This document shows positions 32,992 through 42,500 of a DNA stretch of 42,705 bases, piece by piece (the first letter of the stretch is position 1; each line of letters starts with the position of its first letter). A program made the translations under genes and the position numbers. The stretch is from Deltaproteobacteria bacterium (lineage in GTDB: Bacteria; Desulfobacterota; DSM-4660; Desulfatiglandales; Desulfatiglandaceae), in NCBI GenBank assembly GCA_029933075.1, contig JAOZOW010000005.1, positions 5,008 through 47,712 on the forward strand. Reading direction: 5' to 3'. The notes beneath the pieces are model-generated. The model worked only from the letters and a program-made list of their open reading frames with translations, did not search any database and had not been told where the DNA came from.

Positions 32992-35263
32992 TGCCCTCGT
33001 TCGAAACAGGGAACCGGATAATAAACGTGGATCCTTGACCCTCGCGTGTTTTCACCTCAATAGTTCCGTCATAGTCTTGCACAATGCCGTAGCTTATGGA
33101 AAGTCCCAGTCCCGTCCCCCTTCCCACTTCTTTCGTGGTGAAAAAAGGCTCAAATATCTTGTCCACCTGAGACTTTGGGATTCCTCGGCCGGTATCGCTT
33201 ATCTCGATTTTCACAAAGCCATCTATCAAATGGGTCTTAACGACAATCCGTTTGGCTGCGTCTTTGCGGTCAACTCGCCCCCATTTTTCTTCAATGGCGT
33301 CCCTTGCATTGATAAGCAGATTAATAAATACCTGCTCCAATCGATTGGCATTAGCCATAACCGGGGGCAGGTTTTCCTGCAATTCTTTGACCACTTCAAT
33401 CTCTCTCAATTTGAGCTGTTGGCTGAAAATCTCAAGGGCTCTGTTTAGGGCGACGTTAACCTGAACCCCTTCTCTCTTGACCTCGGATTTACGACCAAAC
33501 TCCCTCATATGATTAATAATCTTGGATGCGCGGTCTACGTGGCTGCCGATTTCTTCGGCCATGGTTCTCAAGATATCGTATTTGATTTCCTCCTTCCTTC
33601 GAACCTTCCTGATGAGGTAACTGCTTGCTGTCTTGATTACAGACAAGGGCTGGTTCAATTCATGTGCCACACCGGTGGCCATCTCCCCGAGGGTAGCCAT
33701 CTTGCTTGCCTGTATAAGCTGCTGCTCGGCCATGAGGCGTTTGGTGATATCGCTTGTAGTGACCAACAGCACTCCCTTTCCACCATACTCGGAGCAGGAA
33801 ACGCGGATATTCACATAGATGATCTGCCCATCTTTTCGAATATGTTTTACCTGATTCAAAATATTGGTGGTTCTTACCTTTGATGCATATTCCTGGCGGC
33901 TGTCCTCTTCAAACAGGTCAAGAAACGGCCTCATTAGCAACTCTTCTTTCCCGAATCCGTATACGGATGTGACGCTCTCATTACAATCAAGGATTTTAAG
34001 GTTGTCTCCATCGAGGACAAAAACCGGGTTGGGGATGGTGTTGAAAATCGTCCGGTACTTCTCCTCCGATTTTTTGGCCTCCTTCTCCAGGCGTTTCACC
34101 TCTGTTATATCGAGGCACAGCTCCATGGCGGCGACAATTTCCCCCTTGGAATCTCTGATGGGAGAAGTCCTTACCATCCAGTAGGATCTTGAACCATCCT
34201 TGCTGACTCCCGACTCCTCACTGTAATGGGATCTCCCGTCATCGAAAGTCCTTAATACAGGGCATACCTCACATCTTTCCGATCTGCCTTTATAGGCCTT
34301 ATAACAGTAATCTCCCTCCTGGGGCCCAAATTGCTCCGCGAATTCACGATTGAACCGCAGGAGTTTGAGATCTCTGTCTTGTACCGTGATGTAGCAGGGA
34401 GCAAGCTCAAAGATGTTTTGATACTCCTCTTTCTGTTTATTCATTTCTTCTTGTTTCTTGGCGATCTCTTCACCCATCTGGCTGATTGCGTATGCCAGCT
34501 CTCCCATCTCATCGCTCCGGTTAACCTCCACATTAAAATCATATTCCCCTCGGCCGATATGCCGGGTCCCCCTGATTAACTTCTTTATGGGTTGGTTCAC
34601 GAATCGCATTATAAAAATGCCTATGATGCCGGAAGTCACAATGAAGATAAAAATGGCGAAGCTGATAATCCCCTTCTGGTAGGCCATCACCTTTTTATCC
34701 GCATCCTTCAGAGATATAACCACGTCAAGGGCGCCCAAGACCTTTTTCCCCTCTGGGTGGACATGACAGGAGTTTCCGGAGCAACCCGGTTCGTTGTAAA
34801 TGGGACTGATGATCCCAAGGAGGCGATAGCCGTCTTGGGACCCAAATATCCGCGTCCTTTCCTCTAATGCCAGAGAATGGCTGGGAGGGGACGACCGATG
34901 GCAGATGTCACAGGCCTCTGCCTTGATATTGGTCTTCTGGTCCACCTCTTCAGGCCTATTGGAGAATTTGATCTGCCCTTGTTTATTGTAAATACGGATA
35001 TTTTCTATCTCCTCGAGTCGGGCTATATTTTGTATGATCTGGTTGATGTCGTCCCTGGAATTCAACATCATGGCATAGTGAGTACCCAGCTTAATAGTAT
35101 TTCCCAGCCTTTCCCCTTCCATCACCATGTCTCTCATGGCCTCCTCTTTTTGGTATTTGATATTGAAATAGGCCCAGACAGAGAGACTGATGAGAATGAT
35201 CAGCCCAACCCAAAAGATCAACCTAAAGCTAAGAGTATTATAGAAATTGGCGAACCGTTCCAA
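32981..35263 (-). CDS. Membrane histidine kinase with periplasmic heme c motifs, HAMP and two PAS
   Basis: 760 aa. Two transmembrane helices (about 12-32 and 199-220) flank a periplasmic sensor with CDICH (118-122), a standard heme c site, and CSGNSCH (161-167), a C-X4-C-H variant. A HAMP domain, a PAS with Cys residues (CYKAYKGRSERCEVCP), a second PAS, HisKA with VAHELNQPL and HATPase with DTGRGIP and GTGLGLS follow. A redox or gas-sensing role through covalent heme is likely. The start is a TTG at 35263; no ATG is available, and TM1 needs the sequence right after it. First gene of the leftward signalling group. Confidence 0.9.
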   Translation of the reverse strand: MERFANFYNTLSFRLIFWVGLIILISLSVWAYFNIKYQKEEAMRDMVMEGERLGNTIKLGTHYAMMLNSRDDINQIIQNIARLEEIENIRIYNKQGQIKFSNRPEEVDQKTNIKAEACDICHRSSPPSHSLALEERTRIFGSQDGYRLLGIISPIYNEPGCSGNSCHVHPEGKKVLGALDVVISLKDADKKVMAYQKGIISFAIFIFIVTSGIIGIFIMRFVNQPIKKLIRGTRHIGRGEYDFNVEVNRSDEMGELAYAISQMGEEIAKKQEEMNKQKEEYQNIFELAPCYITVQDRDLKLLRFNREFAEQFGPQEGDYCYKAYKGRSERCEVCPVLRTFDDGRSHYSEESGVSKDGSRSYWMVRTSPIRDSKGEIVAAMELCLDITEVKRLEKEAKKSEEKYRTIFNTIPNPVFVLDGDNLKILDCNESVTSVYGFGKEELLMRPFLDLFEEDSRQEYASKVRTTNILNQVKHIRKDGQIIYVNIRVSCSEYGGKGVLLVTTSDITKRLMAEQQLIQASKMATLGEMATGVAHELNQPLSVIKTASSYLIRKVRRKEEIKYDILRTMAEEIGSHVDRASKIINHMREFGRKSEVKREGVQVNVALNRALEIFSQQLKLREIEVVKELQENLPPVMANANRLEQVFINLLINARDAIEEKWGRVDRKDAAKRIVVKTHLIDGFVKIEISDTGRGIPKSQVDKIFEPFFTTKEVGRGTGLGLSISYGIVQDYDGTIEVKTREGQGSTFIIRFPVSNEGNGT

Positions 35264-35367
35264 AACTTTCTAAGACCTAACATATTTTGACGGAATAAAC
35301 GGAAAGACGAAATGAACAGCGTCCTTTTAATAAAACTATCACGATTCCACTCATGAGACAACCGCAC

Positions 35368-36672
35368 TTATCTCTCTCCATCTTTTGGGATCATCGCTTC
35401 GGGGATCTCCATGAGTTCAGATATGGCTTCCTTGAAGTGAATAGCTTTTATGCCCAGATCATATTCCTTGGATAGATCCCTGATCTGGTCAATACAGTTA
35501 TGACACGGGACAAAAACGATTTTTGCCCCCGTTTCTTTGATCTGCTCGGCCTTGATTTTTCCTCCTTTCAGCCGATATTTCTTCATCTCGCCCCCCATGG
35601 GCATGGCGCCCCCGCCACCGCAGCAACAGTAATTGTAGTTGCCCTGGTATTTCATGGGCCGAAAGTCTTCAGAAAGCATTTCAGCCAACAGGCGGTTTTT
35701 CTCGGCCAGCCCCCCGCTCCTGACAACATTACAGGGATCCTGCAGGGTGGTGGGTTCCTTGATCTTTTTCCTTAGCTTTATGCGGCCTTCGGCCACATAG
35801 TCGTGAAAAAGCTCCACGGAATGGATTACTTCCGGCTTCGGGGCGTATCCCAGCCAGGAAGGCGCTTCGAACCGAAGCGCTCGATACGCATGGCCTCATT
35901 CGGTGATAGCGATCTTCTCAACCTCCAGCTCCTCAGCCCTCTTGAAAGTATTCTCCACCAGCATCTTAGAAGTCGCTAAGTCACCGACAAACATGGACAG
36001 GTTGGTATCATCCCAGCCTGGCTTGCTTGGGACGGTCCAATCTTCCCCGGCCACATGGAATATCTTGGCTACCTCCATAATATCCTGGGGGTAAAATTTC
36101 GGCTCTCTGGCATTAACCGTATACATGATCCTCGCCCCCTTTTTGTCTATTGGAATCTTAAGGTCCTGTAATTCGTCCGCTGTTTCCTCCTCGCACCACT
36201 CAATGGTCTCCACCCAGTCTTCATCGCTGATGGCCATTTGGTTACCTGTCCGTTTGTAGTTCTCAATGGCCCTAATAAGGCCCTCAGGCGCCATTCCCTG
36301 CGTAAAAAGGAGACCCCGCAACAGGGAGATAAGAAGTGCGATGTCAATTCCGAAGGGACAGAAGAGTGTACAGCGCCGACACATATTGCATTCGTAATAG
36401 ACAGTTTCATAGACCTTTTGGAGGTATTTCCTGTCCACTTTTCCTTTCTTTCTCAGGATATCCCTGATAAACCGCACCTTATAAGAGGGGATCATTTGTG
36501 AATTCCCCTCATGGGCGTTATAGAAATGGCACGTATTGGCACACATGCCGCAGTGTGTGCAAATTTCCACCCAGGTTTTGAATCTTGCTCCCATCTTGGG
36601 CCTTAAAAAGGTCATGATCTCCGCTGGGTCTATCTTATCCACCAATCCTCTCTTAGTTTCTTCTTCAGCCAT
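35368..36672 (-). CDS. HdrD/DsrK/TmcB-like Fe-S oxidoreductase, selenocysteine-containing
   Basis: 434 residues with one in-frame TGA at 35896-35898 (codon 259). N-terminal 4Fe-4S motifs are CTHCGMCANTCHF (38-50) and CNMCRRCTLFCPF. The first CCG-type domain reads IAITE-Sec-GHAYRALR, where DsrK and HmcF-type proteins have ECGH; the second has DPCN, NYCCCGGGG and VPCHNC. These are the expected ligands of the catalytic cluster site in HdrB/HdrD-type proteins. Homology and frame continue across the TGA, and a perfect hairpin follows it. The ATG at 36672 has AAGGAG 6 nt upstream; GTG at 36702 is less likely. The adjacent cytochrome b suggests a DsrMK- or TmcBC-like membrane complex exchanging electrons between quinones and cytoplasmic carriers. 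Confidence 0.87.
35862..35880 (-). promoter_or_regulatory. SECIS-like hairpin of the DsrK/TmcB-like gene
   Basis: On the minus strand GCGCTTCG-GTT-CGAAGCGC is a perfect 8-bp stem with GGU at its tip. It starts exactly 15 nt after the TGA, as in the hdrA and mvhD genes, though the sequence is different. Confidence 0.82.
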
Positions 36673-36738
36673 GATTAGCTCCTTTGGTACTGAAGTCCCC
36701 ACTTTTCTAGTGGCACGGAGAAACTTCGAAATATTATA

Positions 36739-37404
36739 TCAGCTTATATATTCTCTTCTCCCGAACTCAATTCCTGTAGCGGCCCGGGAAAAAAAGAAAA
36801 GAATATAGTGAGAAAGTCTGGTAAAAGGCATCAAGACCAGCATCAACTCCCCGCAAAGCATATGGATCAGCTGCATATTGTCACCTATGAAGCCGAGTCG
36901 ATCCAGGGTTCCATGTGTCACGAAATAGCCGGTTGCAAAGGGCAATGCTGTTACGACAAGGAGCAAGTAATCTGAAAAGGTCGAAATAAGACGAATATCA
37001 GGGGAAAAGATGCGCCTGAGCAAAAAGAAAAGGGCGATTGCAAGGAAAATGAGAGTCATCCAGTCGGCCAGCCCGTCCGGGATCGGAGTCCAGGACCACT
37101 CGAAACGCGATTCCTCCCAGAGCGTGATATGGCCTGAGAGCCAGATGGGCACCACGAGTAGACAGATGTGAAAGATATAGACCAGCGCTACGAAGACCGG
37201 GTTTTTCACTACATCCTTGTTGAAGGGCAACAACCAGCGGGCGTATGTGGCAAGCACATATTTCCACTTGAAATATTTGTATATGACCGGATCTGTTTTA
37301 CGGGATATAAAGAACAACATAACAGCTCTGATGATACTGCCGATCGCAAAGGTCAAAAACGCGATCCACAAAAGAGGCCCCTCAACGAATGAATAGAAGT
37401 CCAT
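36739..37404 (-). CDS. Membrane cytochrome b subunit (DsrM/TmcC/NarI-like)
   Basis: 221 aa with five hydrophobic helices: about 8-34, 68-95, 110-130, 144-165 and 175-208. Histidines placed in or near helices (FHICLL, LSGHI, LIHML, RLSHYI) can bind two b hemes, as in NarI and DsrM. Such proteins oxidise or reduce menaquinone and pass electrons to a cytoplasmic DsrK/TmcB-type subunit, which is the next gene downstream (66 nt). The ATG at 37404 follows a CAGGAG close to the start and an AAGGAG further out. No TmcA cytochrome c3 or DsrJOP genes are next to it. Confidence 0.87.
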   Translation of the reverse strand: MDFYSFVEGPLLWIAFLTFAIGSIIRAVMLFFISRKTDPVIYKYFKWKYVLATYARWLLPFNKDVVKNPVFVALVYIFHICLLVVPIWLSGHITLWEESRFEWSWTPIPDGLADWMTLIFLAIALFFLLRRIFSPDIRLISTFSDYLLLVVTALPFATGYFVTHGTLDRLGFIGDNMQLIHMLCGELMLVLMPFTRLSHYILFFFSRAATGIEFGRREYIS

Positions 37405-37736
37405 AATCTCCTGACGCTCCTTTCAGAAAGATGAAATCCTTAGTCAGGGTTTCCCCCGTGTGAGGATGGGATCCATTGCTCCTGGGAACGGATATCGCCG
37501 CGCAGCGATCTTTGTATTTGTTATTCTCCACATATAATCAAAATGCCCCGGAGCCGTAAGGGGAGCACGGCGAGGGCAGACAACCAGGCGGAAAGAATCT
37601 TTACTTTATTTCTTATAGAAGAAATTATGTGAACATATAGGCAGGATTATGGTACGCTGTCAAGCAGAAAAACAAAGGGGTATCCTGCCATGCAGTGGGA
37701 TAGGAGGTACAGCCAGCTCATTGAAATAAATTGGGT
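37405..37736. other. Intergenic region between metF4 and the cytochrome b gene
   Basis: 332 bp with no convincing gene. It contains inverted repeats ATTTCTT-ATAG-AAGAAAT (37608-37625), ATCGC-N6-GCGAT (37494-37509) and the longer pair at 37640-37689. The promoter of the cytochrome b/TmcB-like pair should lie here, but I see only a weak match. Confidence 0.5.
37640..37689. repeat. 8-bp inverted repeat downstream of metF4
   Basis: GGCAGGAT (37640-37647) and ATCCTGCC (37682-37689) are perfect complements with a 34-nt loop. They could form a stem at the 3' end of the module C transcript, but no U tract follows on either strand. Confidence 0.4.
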
Positions 37737-38624
37737 TCATAACAACCCCCCCGCCCCCATGATTTCTGGGACCAACTCCTCTTTCCCGATGGCCATGATG
37801 TGGACGCCGTCACACATCTTCTCCTCTTTTATCTGATTGATCATACGGCCTGCGATCTCCACCCCCTTTTTCAGAACTCTGCCCTTGGGGGCGGAGGCCA
37901 TCTCCTCGATCAAGTGCTGAGGCACATTTACGCCGGCCACATTCTTGTTCATGAAACGTGCCATGGGGGCTGAGGTGAGCAGTATGATGCCAGCCAGTAC
38001 CTTCACCGGGAATTGCCTGGCATAATCCATGAATCTCTTGAATTTATCCAGGTCGTATATGGCCTGCGTTTGGATAAACTCGGCGCCTGCCTCAATCTTT
38101 TTTTCAAATTTAATCAGTTGGGGTTCAATGGGATTGGCCTCTGGTGTAACAATGGCGCCAGCACAGAAAGACACACTCCCATCCAGCTTGTTGCCTCCAA
38201 GGTCCTGCCCCTTCTCCAGAAGCCGCACGGCGCTCAGGAGCTGGCTGGAGTCCAGGTCAAAGACCCCTTTTGCCTCCTTATGATCCCCCAGGACCACGGA
38301 GTCTCCTGTCAGGCAGAGAACATTGTGCACTCCCCTGCTGGAGGCCAGCAGGAGATCCGCCTGGAGGGCCAACCGATTTCGATCCCGGCAGGTCATCTGC
38401 AAAATGGGCTCACCCCCCATTTCTTTTACCAGCAGGGCCCCTCCCAGCGAGGGGAACCGCATGACCGAGCTCTGATGGTCGGTCACATTCATAGCATCCA
38501 CCTTGTCCTTCAGCATCTCAATATGATGAGCCATTTTATCCAGGTTGGTCCCCTTGGGAGGAGCTACCTCGGAGGTCACGACAAACTTGCCCGATTCCAG
38601 GGCCTTCTTGAATGAGGACACCAT
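37737..38624 (-). CDS. metF: 5,10-methylenetetrahydrofolate reductase (module C)
   Basis: 295 aa, shorter than metF1 and metF3 and less similar to them, but with all catalytic positions kept: Glu in SEVAPPKG, Asp in LCLTGDS, Gln in FIQTQAIY, plus NVTDHQ and CRDRNR. The ATG at 38624 follows GAGAGGTGACCT. It is separated from metV3 by 181 bp, an unusually large gap within a MetV-MetF pair. It lies downstream of a NAD(P)H-type flavoprotein, so this copy probably uses nicotinamide-derived electrons rather than HdrA. Confidence 0.93.
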   Translation of the reverse strand: MVSSFKKALESGKFVVTSEVAPPKGTNLDKMAHHIEMLKDKVDAMNVTDHQSSVMRFPSLGGALLVKEMGGEPILQMTCRDRNRLALQADLLLASSRGVHNVLCLTGDSVVLGDHKEAKGVFDLDSSQLLSAVRLLEKGQDLGGNKLDGSVSFCAGAIVTPEANPIEPQLIKFEKKIEAGAEFIQTQAIYDLDKFKRFMDYARQFPVKVLAGIILLTSAPMARFMNKNVAGVNVPQHLIEEMASAPKGRVLKKGVEIAGRMINQIKEEKMCDGVHIMAIGKEELVPEIMGAGGLL

Positions 38625-38805
38625 AGGTCACCTCTCGAAATCCTCATGTTAAAAGGTTTCTTACATTTTTCCTCTCGCAAAGCGCTCTCGAATGCCAAAT
38701 ATCAAGGCTTAATCCGCCCTCCTCTTGGTCAAAAAACGATTATGGTTCCATGTACAAGGCCAAAAAGAGGCTCCTTGGCTTCAAGTCGCCCTGCGCCTTA
38801 TCCCC

Positions 38806-39483
38806 TTAAGACTTCAGCCCTTTGGCGGAGCCAAGTGACGCCAAATTCCACTTCCCGGGCGAGGGCTCGACCTGATGGTTTCTGGGATTCTGAAACCTCC
38901 TCATGACATCCAGGCGATTCAACGCTTTGAGACGATTGTAGATCTGGGTCCAGGCGCACTCCTTGTCAGTGTCGATTTCGCATTTACCGTTATTGGTACC
39001 ACCGCAGGGGCCATTGATCAGGCCTTTGTGGCATGACGTGACCGGACAGATCCCCCCTGTCTCGCCTATGATACAGGTCCCGCACTGTGTACAGATCTCA
39101 TCGAATACCCCCGCAGAGGTCTCCTTTCCCACAAAAAGGGTGTCCAGCGCAGGAATCACTATTTTTTTCAATTGCCTTGCAACGGTCTGGACGCCGAAAG
39201 CGCAGGTCATGACCAGCAGGAGTTCCGCTTGCTCGATCCAACCTCCATATTCTTTCAATGCCTCACCGGTCAGGTGATCACAGGCTACCGGCAGCACCAC
39301 ATGCCCGGTCACCAGCTTTCCGGCTTCCTGCAGCTTCTCGGACATGGCCTTCACTTCTGGCTCGCCCCCTGTCCTTGTCAGCGTAGCGCAGGTTCCGCAC
39401 CCAATGATGAATATCCGGGCTGCTCCCTCCAGAAGGCGTTGGATCTCCTCTTCAGGTTTTTGTCGGGTAATAGATCGAATCAT
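38806..39483 (-). CDS. metV: MetV, zinc/Fe-S partner of methylenetetrahydrofolate reductase (module C)
   Basis: 225 aa with FIIGCGTCATLTRTGG, CAFGVQTVARQL and the Cys-rich block CTQCGTCIIGETGGICPVTSC...GPCGG. In the first motif only the GCGTC pair is kept; the third Cys of metV1 and metV2 (VC) is a Thr here, which may alter the cluster. It lies 90 nt downstream of the NuoF-GltD fusion gene and before metF4 on the same strand. It should link MetF4 to the flavoprotein. Confidence 0.9.
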   Translation of the reverse strand: MIRSITRQKPEEEIQRLLEGAARIFIIGCGTCATLTRTGGEPEVKAMSEKLQEAGKLVTGHVVLPVACDHLTGEALKEYGGWIEQAELLLVMTCAFGVQTVARQLKKIVIPALDTLFVGKETSAGVFDEICTQCGTCIIGETGGICPVTSCHKGLINGPCGGTNNGKCEIDTDKECAWTQIYNRLKALNRLDVMRRFQNPRNHQVEPSPGKWNLASLGSAKGLKS

Positions 39484-39553
39484 TTCTATGCCCCTGCATT
39501 TCGGGTATGGGTTTTGGCCCTCAAAAGGAAAAGTAAACAGGGCCCGGCAAGAA

Positions 39554-39595
39554 GGATAGCAAATATCAAGGCTTCACCAGGCCTCATTGCTATCC
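39554..39595. repeat. 9-bp inverted repeat spanning the nuoF-gltD stop codon
   Basis: GGATAGCAA (39554-39562) and TTGCTATCC (39587-39595) are perfect complements and enclose the TGA stop of the fusion gene at 39574-39576. In mRNA this would form a stem-loop between that gene and metV3. Confidence 0.5.
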
Positions 39596-42500
39596 TCCAT
39601 TTCTCTTATCTCCTTTTCCAGGTCACACCTGAGGCATCTCATGGCTTCATACCATGCCTGTTTCTCGTTAAGGCCTTTTTCCACCTCACGAAAATCTCGT
39701 CTCCTGTCTTCAGGTCTCTCCATCTCAAGCCTAGCTCTCGGCTTTTCCTCTATACTCTCCTCTTCCAGGGCCAAGCGGTGTTCCTCACGCATGGAGCTCT
39801 TTTCATCGGTGATCTTCAGGGGCCCCTTTTCCCCCTGGAGATATCGCTTTATGGCCAGGGCCGCCCTTCTGCCTGACGCTATAGCCCTGATCACGGTACT
39901 CGGGCCTGTGGTGAAATCACCCCCTGCAAAAATCCCGGGGACATTGGTGGCAAGGCTGTTCTCATCCACCACAAGACTCCCCCACAAGGCCCTTTCAAGC
40001 TGACTGTCCTTGGAGAGAAACGAGATGTCAGGGGCTTGACCAATGGAGATAATGATCGCATCAGCCTCCACCGACTGGGTCGATTTCTCGTCCAAGCTCA
40101 AATGGGAGCGGCCTTCTTCATCAACCACTGTCCGGCTCCTCACAAACTGAATCCCGCTGATTTTGCCCTCTCGATGCAAAATCCGCTTCGGCGCCCAGAG
40201 CGTATTAAGAACAACACCCTCCTCCAAGGCCTCCTCAATATCTTTCTCCCAGGCAGGCATCTCCTCTTTGGTTCTCCGATAGAATATCTGGACATCCTGT
40301 GCGCCCACCCTGAGTGCGGTCCGGGCCACGTCAATGGCCACATTTCCCCCTCCCAGCACCACCACCTTCCCTTTAAGGTGGATATTCTTCCCTGTCCTGA
40401 TATCCGTCAGGAACTGAAGACCATAATAAAGGCCTTCGAGCCCCTCCTGTTCCCCCTCGATGCCCACTCTTTTGCTGGACTGGGCGCCTGCCGCGATAAA
40501 AACCGCTTGATATCCCTCCTTCAGGAGGGCATTCACCGTGTGTCTGGCGTCAATGGGCGAGTTGTACCGGATCTCTACACCACAACTTTCGATAAACTCG
40601 ATCTCGGCCTGTATCACCTTTCGAGGGAGGCGAAACTCGGGCACAGCAATTCCCAGCATGCCTCCGCCCACCTGCTGGGCCTCGAATACGGTCACTTTGT
40701 ATCCCATCCTGGCCAGAAAATAGGCGCAGGTGAGTCCTGCCGGCCCCGCGCCCACAACAGCCACCTTTTCAGCCCTCGTCACGGGAAAGGGCTTTTCAGC
40801 CCTACCTATGTGCGCAAAGTACCAATCCGCTGCATAACGTTTGAGGGCGCGAATGGCCACGGGTTCGTCCAGCTCGCCGCGACGGCATTTGAATTCGCAA
40901 GGGTGGATACAGATTCGGCCGCACACGGCGGGGAAAGGGTTTCTCTCTCTGATGATTTCTACGGCTTTTTCATAGTTACCGTTTGCAATGGCAGCCACAT
41001 AATTGGGCACATCAATCCCTGCCGGACAGGCATGTTGGCAGGCCGAGATGACCATGGAATCGCACGTGGCTCCAGCGCATCGCTGCTCAAGGATATGGTC
41101 TTCGTATTCCTTGAGGAAATACCTGAGGGTTGAAAGGGCCGGCTTGGGTGCGGTCTGACCAAGACCACATAGTGAGGTCGCTATAATTGTCTCCCCCAAC
41201 TCTTCGAGGGTCTGAATATCTTCAATTCTACCCTTCCCCTGGGTGATCCGGCTCAGTATTTCCAGCAACTGCGTGGTCCCGAGACGGCAGGGTGCGCATT
41301 TACCACACGATTCTGCCTGTGTGAAACTCAGGAAAAAGCGTGCGATCTCCACCATGCAGTTGTTCTCGTCCATGACCACCATGCCCCCCGAACCCATGAT
41401 GGCCCCGATCCGCTGTAATGTGTCGTAATCAATGGGGAGGTTGAGATATTGTGAGGGGACGCAGCCGCCCGACGGCCCGCCCATCTGCACCGCCTTGAAG
41501 TCCCTTCCCTTGGGAATGCCGCCGCCGATATCAAAGACCACCTCTCTGATGGTCGTACCTATGGGAACCTCTACCAAACCTGTATTGTTGACCTTACCGG
41601 CTAAAGAGAATATCTTGGTTCCCTTGCTCTTTTCAGTTCCTACCTCAGCGTACCAGTCAGCACCGTTGTTTATGATGAGTGGAACGTTGGCCCACGTCTC
41701 CACGTTATTGATGTTGCTGGGTTTGCCATCCACTCCCACTTCAGCAGGAAACGGGGGTCTTGCCTTTGGCATTCCTCGTTTCCCTTCAATGGAAGCCATC
41801 AGAGCAGTCTCTTCTCCACAGACAAAGGCCCCCGCGCCCATCTTTAGGGAGAGGTCAAAATCAAACCCCATGCCCAAGATATCCTCTCCCAGTAACCCCA
41901 AATCCCTTATCTGTTCAATGGCGATTTTCAGGTGCTCTACCGCAATGGGATATTCTTCCCGCACATAGATATACCCACGCTCCGCACCTATGGCGTAAGC
42001 GCCGATGAGCATACCCTCCAGCACAGAGTGGGGATCCCCCTCCAAAACCGCACGATCCATAAATGCACCAGGGTCCCCTTCATCCGCATTGCATATAACG
42101 TATTTAGGGTGGCCGTTGGACTCTCGGCAGGATCTCCATTTGATGCCTGTGGGAAAGCCAGCGCCCCCTCTTCCCCTTAGTTTGGCTGCTATCACTTCCT
42201 CGATCACCTGTTCTGGTGTCATTCTGGTGAGAGCCTTGACGATAGCTTTATACCCGCCCACGGCAATATAGTGATCAATGTTGGTGGGATCGATTCGCCC
42301 GCAATTGGCCAGCACCCTTTTCAGTTGTTTCTTATAAAAAGGGATCTGACTGCGGTAATAGATTGGATTTCCCGTTTGGGGATCCTTATACGCCAGACGA
42401 TCAATTAAACGGTTTTGCCTTAAGGTGAGGGCCACGATTTCTTTTGCATCTTCCGGGCTAACCTCTTGGTACTGAACGCCCAGAGGGTCAATTGCCACAA

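Noticed and set aside
38625-38805. Possible small gene in the metV3-metF4 gap
   Set aside because: No ORF with a ribosome site and plausible composition; the plus-strand ORF there is a low-complexity shadow extending into metV3.
40036-41133. 365-codon plus-strand ORF opposite the NuoF-GltD fusion
   Set aside because: Shadow of a gene with unmistakable FAD, FMN and Fe-S motifs on the other strand.
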